A stretch of 7,409 bases of DNA, from the NCBI GenBank assembly GCA_021161405.1, contig JAGHAR010000079.1:1-7409 (forward strand), written 5' to 3'. The notes under the pieces were generated by a model that saw only the letters and a list, made by a program, of their open reading frames with translations, made no database searches and was not told the origin of the DNA. Each line of letters begins with the position of its first letter. The stretch's first letter is position 1. This document shows positions 1 through 6,400 of this stretch, in pieces. The stretch is from Candidatus Iainarchaeum sp. (lineage in GTDB: Archaea > Iainarchaeota > Iainarchaeia > Iainarchaeales > JAGHAR01). The translations under genes and the position numbers were made by a program.

Positions 1-357
1 AATCCAATTCACGGCGGAGGAATTGCATTAGCTATGGAAGCAGCGATTATCGCAAGCGAGGTTATAACCGAAGCTATCAGAAAAGGGAATTATAGTGATT
101 CCTTTTTAGATGAATACAACAAAAAATGGTGGGCTGCACGTGGCAAAGCTTTGGAGAGAATACTGAAAATAAGACATATGATGGAAGCGATGCACGACAA
201 CGATTTTGAGATTTTAGCAAAGAATTTGAACGGAGAAGAAATTCTTGCTCTTGCGGATGCAAACGTAGCACAAACAATCAAGATAATTACAAAGAAGCTA
301 ATTAGACATCCATCGCTGCTAAAGCTTATGTTAAAATACTTAAAGGCAAAAGAATAG
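1..357 (+). CDS. Geranylgeranyl reductase family protein (archaeal ether-lipid reductase), C-terminal part
   Basis: This is the last 118 codons of a gene that begins left of the window; the frame is open from base 1. The first visible residues, NPIHGGGIALAMEAA, match the conserved P-x-x-GGG-I segment that contacts FAD in geranylgeranyl reductase (GR2-type) flavoproteins. It is followed by the family's helical C-terminal region, including a YNKKWW...GKALE stretch. Full-length members are usually about 390-450 residues, so roughly the last quarter is seen. Archaeal members saturate the geranylgeranyl chains of digeranylgeranylglycerophospholipids at the membrane, using reduced FAD. Several paralogues with different prenyl substrates exist, so the exact substrate is inferred. 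An internal ATG at 34 is not the real start because the conserved motif lies upstream of it. The stop lies 2 nt before the next gene, which suggests co-transcription. Confidence 0.85.
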   Translation, partial: NPIHGGGIALAMEAAIIASEVITEAIRKGNYSDSFLDEYNKKWWAARGKALERILKIRHMMEAMHDNDFEILAKNLNGEEILALADANVAQTIKIITKKLIRHPSLLKLMLKYLKAKE

Positions 358-359
358 TT

Positions 360-1445
360 ATGCCGAAACAGATAGAACTAACAAACCTTGCAATAAAAAA
401 ACTTTGCAAAGAATTAAACAAAGAATTAAAAGCTGGTTTTATAAACAAAATTCAGGAAACAGAAAACAATTGGTTGAAAATAAAGATACATACAAAAGCA
501 GGAACAAAGCAACTTATAGCAGCAGATAGTTTTCTTTTTCTTTCAGATTATAGCTTTCCTGCAAAGATGCAAACAACCGGCTTCGGTGCATTGCTAAACA
601 AGAAACTCTACAACAAAAAAATCCTAAAAATAGAACAATATAACACTGAACGTATTCTTTTGTTTGAATTTGAAAATTTCTTGCTTATTATGGAGCTGTT
701 TGCAAAGGGAAATATTGCACTGTGCAACAAACAATACGAAATAATTGCAATAAAGAGAAAAATTAAGAGGAACAGCCAAATATTAAAACCTAAAGCAAAA
801 TATCTTTTTCCGGAAGGGAGGAAAGAAATAAACAATGAGAATTTTGAAGATTTTTACAAGAGTATTAAAGCAGCTAAAGGAAACATAGTGCAGAGAACAG
901 TAAAAAAATACAACCTGTTTCCGTTAGTTGCAGAGGAGATATGTCAAGAGCTAGGGATAGACAAGAATAATATAGAAGATAAGGAAAAACTAAAAGAATT
1001 CTTTGACAAACTGAAGGAAAGATTTTCAAAAGAGATTAGAGGAGAGGCATATCTACTAGAGCTAAAAAACAAGTTTGTAATTTCGCTGTTTAGAATTAAA
1101 TCTGCAGAAAACCTTTTGCGCTTTGAAACAATTTCCAAGGCAATAGAATTTGCAGCAACAAAAATTATCTCAGAGAGAACAACAAAAAGCATTGAGGAAA
1201 AGAAGCTGGAGAGTATTAAAGCAAGTATATTGAAGGTAAAGAGGAAAATAGAGGAACTTGAAAAGAGCGCTGAACTGAACAAAAGGAAAGCAGAAACAAT
1301 CTATAATCATTATGTAGAAATAGCTAAATTTTTGGAATTTCTAAAAAAAAGAAAAATTAAGGAAAATAGTGTTATGTATAAAAAATTTCCATTCCTCAAA
1401 AAAATAGATTTAAAAGATAAGAAAGCAGTGTTTGAGTTTGATTAG
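360..1445 (+). CDS. rqcH: NFACT/RqcH (Rqc2, fibronectin-binding A) family protein lacking the NFACT-R domain
   Basis: This 361-residue protein belongs to the NFACT family, which binds stalled large ribosomal subunits and, in bacteria, recruits Ala-tRNA to tail the trapped peptide. The NFACT-N domain spans roughly residues 1-155 (LLIMELFAKGNI at 108-119, then a KPKAKYLFP strand near 143-151). A helix-hairpin-helix region follows (about 165-235, with the typical AEEIC at 191-195). Next come a short beta segment and a coiled-coil part (about 270-330, KAETIYNHY at 310-318). The protein ends at KKAVFEFD, where family members normally enter the C-terminal NFACT-R domain. Complete archaeal members are about 600-700 residues, so it is about half length. 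No NFACT-R-like sequence appears downstream in any frame. The usual Asp-Arg pair is Glu97-Arg98. The ATG lies 2 nt after the reductase stop with only a weak upstream AAAGG, so translational coupling is likely. Family assignment is firm; tailing activity is doubtful. Confidence 0.85.
   Translation: MPKQIELTNLAIKKLCKELNKELKAGFINKIQETENNWLKIKIHTKAGTKQLIAADSFLFLSDYSFPAKMQTTGFGALLNKKLYNKKILKIEQYNTERILLFEFENFLLIMELFAKGNIALCNKQYEIIAIKRKIKRNSQILKPKAKYLFPEGRKEINNENFEDFYKSIKAAKGNIVQRTVKKYNLFPLVAEEICQELGIDKNNIEDKEKLKEFFDKLKERFSKEIRGEAYLLELKNKFVISLFRIKSAENLLRFETISKAIEFAATKIISERTTKSIEEKKLESIKASILKVKRKIEELEKSAELNKRKAETIYNHYVEIAKFLEFLKKRKIKENSVMYKKFPFLKKIDLKDKKAVFEFD
1398..1404 (-). terminator. Possible U-tract terminator for the PRC-barrel gene
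   Basis: On the minus strand a run of seven T lies about 38 nt past the PRC-barrel stop codon, inside the oppositely oriented NFACT coding region. Archaeal RNA polymerase can terminate at T-rich tracts without a hairpin. However, the plus-strand genes here are A-rich, so such runs also arise by chance. Confidence 0.3.
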
Positions 1446-1738
1446 CCAGCATGCCTTCTGTGATGGTGTTCCTCTAGCGAAGCTTCTGCAATATCTCTCT
1501 CATCTATTATGCACACGTCACTCACAGCCACTACCGCGGAGTATGGAACCTCTATTATTCTGTTTCTCAACCTTAATCTTTCTGCAAGTTTGCTTCCACG
1601 ATCAACTTCAATAATCAGATGTTCAAGGTTCCCTGTTTTCTCATCGATGAGAATGTCCACTAGCCTTCCTATTTCCTCTCCCTTGTTTGAAATTACTTTC
1701 TTCATCGCAAGTTGTCTTGCAATTACATACTTATACAT
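1442..1738 (-). CDS. Small PRC-barrel domain protein (archaeal CdpB-like) with His-rich tail
   Basis: This 98-residue protein is a single PRC-barrel fold. The pattern is typical: VIARQLAMKKVISNKGEEIG (residues 5-24), a loop with DEKTGNLEHLIIEV (32-45), then IIEVPYSAVVAVSDVCII (61-78). Short archaeal PRC-barrel proteins include the CdpB group, which links SepF/FtsZ to the division machinery in haloarchaea; others have unknown roles, so a division function is only a possibility. The C-terminus adds HHHRRH (91-96), which could bind a metal. The ATG at 1738 is chosen because AGGAG lies 9 nt upstream and the motif starts right after it. The stop codon overlaps the NFACT stop on the other strand. 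By hand count the gene is about 41% G+C, clearly above the samples of NFACT next to it. It is likely monocistronic, from a promoter shared with taw1. Confidence 0.8.
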   Translation of the reverse strand: MYKYVIARQLAMKKVISNKGEEIGRLVDILIDEKTGNLEHLIIEVDRGSKLAERLRLRNRIIEVPYSAVVAVSDVCIIDERDIAEASLEEHHHRRHAG

Positions 1739-1747
1739 ATCTTGCCA

Positions 1748-1752
1748 CTCCT
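1748..1752 (-). promoter_or_regulatory. Shine-Dalgarno site of the PRC-barrel gene
   Basis: The minus strand reads AGGAG followed by a 9-nt spacer and the ATG at 1738. It is the clearest ribosome-binding site in the window and fixes the start of this gene. Most other genes here lack one. Confidence 0.7.
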
Positions 1753-1785
1753 GAACAGAAGTTAATTAATAGATAAATGCTTACT

Positions 1786-1797
1786 TATTTATAAATA
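1786..1797. promoter_or_regulatory. Palindromic TATA box shared by the PRC-barrel and taw1 genes
   Basis: TATTTATAAATA is a perfect 12-bp palindrome in the 89-bp gap between two divergent genes, and it matches the archaeal TATA consensus on both strands. Placing initiation about 26 nt from its centre gives a leader of roughly 27 nt for the PRC-barrel gene, containing its AGGAG. In the other direction it gives a start near 1817, only about 10 nt before the taw1 ATG at 1828. Both distances fit archaeal promoters. No clear purine-rich BRE could be assigned by eye. Confidence 0.55.
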
Positions 1798-1827
1798 TTT
1801 CCCTTGGCGATTATGTATAAGATACAT

Positions 1828-2853
1828 ATGCTTCCAAGCAAATTAAAAGAAAGGTTATTTCATCAGGGCTACAGATTTATAGGCAAGCATTCCGCAGTCA
1901 AGATATGTGAATGGACAAAGAAATCAATTAGAAATAAGGGTATATGCTATAAAGGATTGTTCTACGGAATAAAAAGTTGGCGCTGCGTACAGATGACTCC
2001 CTCGCTGGGTTTCTGCAATCTTAGGTGTGAGTGGTGTTGGCGCGACATAAATTTCTCTAAGCCGGATTGGAACCTAAGCAAAGAAGAAACAGATAAGCCA
2101 AAAGAGATTATTAGGAATGCTATACTACAACAAAGAGAACTGTTAATAGGCTATAAAGGGTTTGGAAAGGTAAATAAGGAAAGGTTTATAGAGGCAATGC
2201 TTCCAATACACTTTGCTATTTCTTTAAGCGGAGAGCCTACGCTGTATCCTTTACTTCCAGAGCTCATAAAAGAGCTTCATAAAGAAAGAATAACATCTTT
2301 TGTTGTTTCCAACGGAACAAATCCAGAAATGTTAAAGGAAATGCTTGAAAACAAAAATACAGAGCCAACTCAAATGTATATTACGCTTGCTGCTCCAGAT
2401 AAAGAGGTATTCGAAAAGGTTACGCATCCGCTAAAGGCAAATCTCTGGGAAGCTTTAATTAGCTCTTTAAAAATCCTAAAAAGATTTAAACGACCAACAA
2501 TAAGGATTACAACTACTAAAGGAAAGAATATGGAAAATGCAGAGGGCTATGCAGAACTTATAAAAATAGCAAACCCAGCATTTGTGGAGGTAAAGGCATA
2601 TATGCCAATTGGTTTTTCCAGAGAGAGGCTCGGCTATAGATTTATGCCATCGCATGAAGAAATTGTTAAATTTGCAAGGGAGATAAATAAAAGCATAGAT
2701 TATGTTCTTGCTGCAGAATCAAAGCCAAGCAAGGTAGTTTTACTTTGGGATAATGAAAGGGAAAGAAGAATTAATTTGGAAGAATGTATAGAAGCACATA
2801 AACCAGATAGTGAAATTATAGAGAAATATATGCCAGCAACTAAAACAAAATAA
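1828..2853 (+). CDS. taw1: tRNA 4-demethylwyosine synthase (Taw1/TYW1), radical SAM
   Basis: Taw1 converts m1G37 of tRNA-Phe to 4-demethylwyosine (imG-14) using pyruvate and S-adenosylmethionine, the committing step of wybutosine-type modification next to the anticodon. Counting from the ATG at 1828 (341 residues), the radical-SAM motif CNLRCEWC supplies Cys63, Cys67 and Cys70. Cys27, Cys40 and Cys53 match the ligands of the second 4Fe-4S cluster. Lys42, in CYKG after Cys40, matches the lysine reported to form the pyruvate Schiff base. ISLSGEPTLYP (131-141) is the family's conserved SAM-site segment. The cysteine register, recalled from the M. jannaschii protein, is offset by only one residue, and the N-terminus MLPSKL resembles its MIPEEI; this is why 1828 is preferred over in-frame TTG 1804 or ATG 1813. 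The promoter distance agrees and no Shine-Dalgarno is evident. The C-terminus is about 30 residues longer than the M. jannaschii protein. The stop abuts the stop of the opposing AMMECR1 gene. Confidence 0.93.
   Translation: MLPSKLKERLFHQGYRFIGKHSAVKICEWTKKSIRNKGICYKGLFYGIKSWRCVQMTPSLGFCNLRCEWCWRDINFSKPDWNLSKEETDKPKEIIRNAILQQRELLIGYKGFGKVNKERFIEAMLPIHFAISLSGEPTLYPLLPELIKELHKERITSFVVSNGTNPEMLKEMLENKNTEPTQMYITLAAPDKEVFEKVTHPLKANLWEALISSLKILKRFKRPTIRITTTKGKNMENAEGYAELIKIANPAFVEVKAYMPIGFSRERLGYRFMPSHEEIVKFAREINKSIDYVLAAESKPSKVVLLWDNERERRINLEECIEAHKPDSEIIEKYMPATKTK
2841..2853 (-). terminator. Possible U-rich terminator of the AMMECR1 gene
   Basis: Directly after the AMMECR1 stop the minus strand reads TTATTTTGTTTTA, a U-rich tract suited to intrinsic termination in archaea. 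It lies entirely within the last codons and stop of taw1. This is position and composition evidence only. Confidence 0.35.
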
Positions 2854-3444
2854 TCATTGATGTCTTACAACCTTTCCGTTTGGCTTCTCTTCCTTGAATA
2901 CCTCTGCCTCAAAGAGAAATAGTTTTACATCCTCGCTGAGCAAACAATCATTACTGAGGCCTGCCTTAGCACAACAATGGCTAAGAAATTCTTCCGGAGT
3001 CCAGTTGTATTCAACAGCTACTTGTGGAAGCAACAAACCACTTGAAAATCCGCTCTTTATTATGAGGCCGTGCCTTCCTATCTCTATCTTTGAAGGCCTC
3101 TGCTCAGCTTTACATTTAAGTTCTTTCGGCTGTGTAAGGATTGATATCTCTAATGTAATCTTATCCAGTTCTGATGCCTGCAGAGGCGTAAACCTAGGAT
3201 CTTGAAATGCTGCAGCTAAAGCTGCATTTATAGTAGCTTCCCAAATAGAATAAACAGGTTCCACAAAGCCAATACAGCCGCGAAGCTCTCCTGAGGGAAA
3301 TTTTAATAGTGTAACAAAAACCCCTTTCTTAGATTCGAATTTTTTGTTTGGAGGCTGCTCTTTTAGAATTCTGCCTGTTGCTAGAAAATAAGCAATTGCC
3401 TTTCTAGCAATAGAGATTAGCTCTGCTGCATCCTCTGCTTGCAT
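2854..3444 (-). CDS. AMMECR1 domain protein
   Basis: This 196-residue protein is essentially one AMMECR1 domain, the usual size for archaeal stand-alone members. Diagnostic motifs are LRGCIG (residues 54-59), DPRF (82-85) within AAAFQDPRFTPL, GRHGLII (123-129), LLLPQVAVEYNW (137-148) and FLSHCCAKAGL (153-163). The LRGCIG segment, with its cysteine, lines the conserved cleft thought to be the functional site. The biochemical role is not established. Family members often sit near radical-SAM and MEMO proteins, and here the neighbour is the radical-SAM enzyme Taw1, encoded convergently with no intergenic base. The ATG at 3444 is chosen because the domain starts promptly and the TATA-like box lies about 26 nt away, which predicts a leaderless mRNA; there is no Shine-Dalgarno. 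The tryptophan often seen after the KAGL motif is replaced (SNDCLL). Family assignment is secure. Confidence 0.92.
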   Translation of the reverse strand: MQAEDAAELISIARKAIAYFLATGRILKEQPPNKKFESKKGVFVTLLKFPSGELRGCIGFVEPVYSIWEATINAALAAAFQDPRFTPLQASELDKITLEISILTQPKELKCKAEQRPSKIEIGRHGLIIKSGFSSGLLLPQVAVEYNWTPEEFLSHCCAKAGLSNDCLLSEDVKLFLFEAEVFKEEKPNGKVVRHQ

Positions 3445-3465
3445 AAAGACAAAAGATTAAAATTG

Positions 3466-3473
3466 TTTTTAAA
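3466..3473. promoter_or_regulatory. T/A-symmetric TATA-like box between AMMECR1 and the giant surface-protein gene
   Basis: TTTTTAAA reads TTTAAAAA on the other strand, and it sits in a near-palindromic surround (AAAATTGTTT and AAACAAATTTT). Its centre is about 26 nt from the AMMECR1 ATG at 3444, so that transcript should begin at or near the start codon. In the other direction initiation is expected near 3496, just before the GTG at 3500. The fit to the TATA consensus is weaker than for the 1786-1797 box. Confidence 0.45.
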
Positions 3474-3499
3474 CAAATTTTTTATTGCTGAGAGAGTTG

Positions 3500-6400
3500 G
3501 TGAGAACATTAAGGGCGAAAGCAATTAGTTTGTTTGTAGCAATTGTTGTTTGCGCACTGCTGCTCTTTTCTGGTTGTGTAGAGAGAAAGCTCTCAAGTAA
3601 TGAAAGATTGTTATGCATGGATCTTACAAGCTATAGTTTCGCTGAGATTCCAGAATGCAAAACCATTTCAAAGTGTTTTGAAATTGTTGATGGGTTGTTT
3701 GATAAAAGAATTGCTGGCTTTGAAATATTCAGATTTAAGAATTATTGGGCAAACAGCCTTTTCTACGCAAGCAAAGCAAGAAAGAATACTGAGGAAATAT
3801 ACAAGATGTGCGAAAGAAACAACGTAGCTAACTTAGGGGAAAGAATTCTAGAGTTGAGGCACAATATTGAAAAAGCATATGAATTCTCTGATAAAGCTTT
3901 TGAAGAGAGTGTTAAATTTATGGAAGAAAGAGCAGATTATTTGGCTACACAGGAGTTAGAGCGTATAAAGGATTCTGACATATACGCTGCGTTCATCGAG
4001 CTTAAGGCGAATATTGCTGCATTAAAAAAGGCAACAAAGGATGAGGAACTCTACGTAAACAAATACAAAAGAATTTCTGCTGAGATAGAATCATTAGCAA
4101 AAAGAACAATTGGCTTTGGCTATTATGTAGACATAGAGAATTCTCTGAGGAGGGTTATCGAATCTAAGCTTAAATTTTCAAATTCTATTGTTGTATCGAT
4201 TCTGCTATGGTATTTAGATTCTTTAACAAGAGGACATAAGCTGGAAATACTGAGGGAACTTAGGCCTGGGAAGTTTGGACTATATCTGACAAAGATTACT
4301 AGTATTCGTGATGGCGTATTTATTGATTTTGTGAAAATAGCAAACAAAGAAACAAGGAAGCTGAACGATGCGCTGCAGCAAAGAGAATTAATAGTTGCTC
4401 GCTGCAAAGAAAACATAGCAAAAACAAGGAAAATTCTTCAGGAACTAGAAGAAAAAATTCCAGATAGGAACATCGATCTATTACTGGAGAAATTCTACAA
4501 TTCGAACACAGTTGCTTTTTCTAACGAATTGGACTTTGAGCTAAACGATTTTGTAGAGAGAAAAAGAAAGAGGTTAGATCTATTAGAGGAAGAGCTGCTT
4601 GAGCTGCAAAGCAAAATTTATTTTAATAGAGAAAGTTTGGGAAAAACTTTAGAGGAAGCGAGAAATTTGGAAGGGAAAATAAAGGCAGAGCTTTACAATG
4701 CGGAATTTGTAAACACAAATGTTATAGTAAAATTAGAAGAATTATGTGAAGAAAGACTACAAAATGCGGAATTGCCGCAGGAATTGAAAAATAACACTCA
4801 GCTAATAACACTTTGGGCTAGTTTTGAATTAGCTAAAAACGAATTTATGAAAACAAAAGATTTGGTTTACTGCAACGAAGGATTGCAACTCCTAGATGCA
4901 CTAAAGAAAGCAGCGCAGAACAGCAGGAAATTTAATAGAGAGATTCTAAGTAGATTTTCCAAATGCCTCAAAGAATTAAAATTGATATTTGAGAAATCGT
5001 TAGATGCGGCAATAAACCTTTCTGATTTTGAACAACGATTTATGCTTCTTGAGGAAATAGAAATAAACAATGAGAATGGATTCCATATACTGAAACAATG
5101 TGAGGAACTGAGGGAAGATATCAGAGAATATCTGCAAAGATCGACAAAGATAGCGGAGCTAAATATGTTGTTTGAGAATCTTTTAGAGAGGGAGAACAGC
5201 ATACAAAAAATAATAAAAACAACACACTCGAAGAGAGGGTTCTCGAGCTATTTGGAATCAATAGCAAAGATTGAGAAATTCTTTAATGAAGGAAAATTAA
5301 AGCTCGAGTATATAGACAAGGCAGATGAAATAAAAGAAAAGATAGAAACCTTGATATTTGAGGTTGATGCAAAGCTTAATTCTTTTGCATTAAAGCTGTT
5401 TTTTGATAGCTTACAGGTTATCCCTGTAGAAACATTCTATGAGAAAGGGACTGTTGTTGGAAGATACAAGCTAGTATGGATAAACAACCAACATCACATA
5501 GATAGTGAAGCAGAACAGTGCGTAGAAATAAAGGCCAAAAGTGTTGATCTTTTAAGTGCTAGCGAAAACATAGCAAAGGCATCGTTATGTAGCAAGGGCA
5601 TTCTTATAAAATTCAACAAAATACCTGTTGGGCTGAGTTATGTAGATGTAAATATTATTGCAAATTCCGAAATAGTTGTTAATAAAAAACTCCTGCGATT
5701 CTCCCAAAGCGAGGCAGTAATAGAATATTCTTTGAGAAGTACTCTGCCAATGACACAGATAGGTGTAGAGCTTCCAGATGTGAAAAGGGAAAAGATAAGA
5801 GACATAATAGTAATGAAAAATTACGATATTATACCTTTCAGAATTGTTGGTAATGCTGTTGTTTTTAAGTTGCTTGATAAAGCGAAGATCCTGTTCTTTA
5901 TATACGAGCCAATAAGGATCAGCTTTACGCAGAGGAACAACTGCTTTGATTTCTTGTTGGAGAATGAATTGCCATTTAAAACAAAGCAAACAAGAATAGA
6001 ATTTCCATTAGTATTTAGCAACAGCATAAAAGAAGCAAGCTGCAGCAACTGTGTCGTATATACAGATGGAAGTAAATTCTGGACCAATGCTGAATTCTTA
6101 GAAAAGGAAAAGAAAAAGCTTCAAATCTGTTTGGAATTATCTGACGATAAAGCTGAGAGAATGGTTGAAGAAGCAGTTGTTTTAATTGGTGAGTTAGAAA
6201 CCATAAACACTGCGGAGGCAAAGGAATTAGCCAACAAACTGAAAAAAAATATAGAAGGAAAAACAAGTAAGGAAACAACTGTAAAACTTGCCGAATTAAT
6301 AGCAAAAGCAAGAAATCTCTTGGAAAGAGAAAAAAACTACACATTAATGAAAAACAATCTCATGGAGAGGATAGAAAGCATCGCAACAACGATAAGAAAA

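Noticed and set aside
944..1282. A 112-codon minus-strand open frame inside the NFACT gene
   Set aside because: Ser/Phe-rich shadow of the helical and coiled-coil part of NFACT, where the plus-strand frame has clear family motifs.
1432..1754. Two plus-strand open frames across the PRC-barrel gene that could have been a missing NFACT continuation
   Set aside because: Neither encodes NFACT-R-like sequence, and the minus-strand PRC-barrel frame has a Shine-Dalgarno and a clear domain.
1804..1827. Upstream in-frame TTG (1804) and ATG (1813) as taw1 starts
   Set aside because: The N-terminus and cysteine spacing match the family from ATG 1828, and the predicted transcription start near 1817 lies downstream of both alternatives.
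1739..1827. Possible small RNA or riboswitch in the divergent gap
   Set aside because: The gap is under 90 bp, very AT-rich, shows no stable stem beyond the TATA palindrome, and is accounted for by promoter and leader sequences.
2389..2391. Taw1 has LAAP where some homologues have L-D-A, possibly a lost acidic residue
   Set aside because: I am not certain the Asp is invariant among archaeal Taw1 proteins, and all cluster cysteines and the pyruvate lysine are intact, so this is not evidence of inactivity.
5585..5989. A 134-codon open frame on the minus strand inside the giant gene
   Set aside because: It lies fully within the long plus-strand coding region, has no promoter or ribosome-binding site, and its aromatic-rich composition is what antisense of A-rich helical coding gives.
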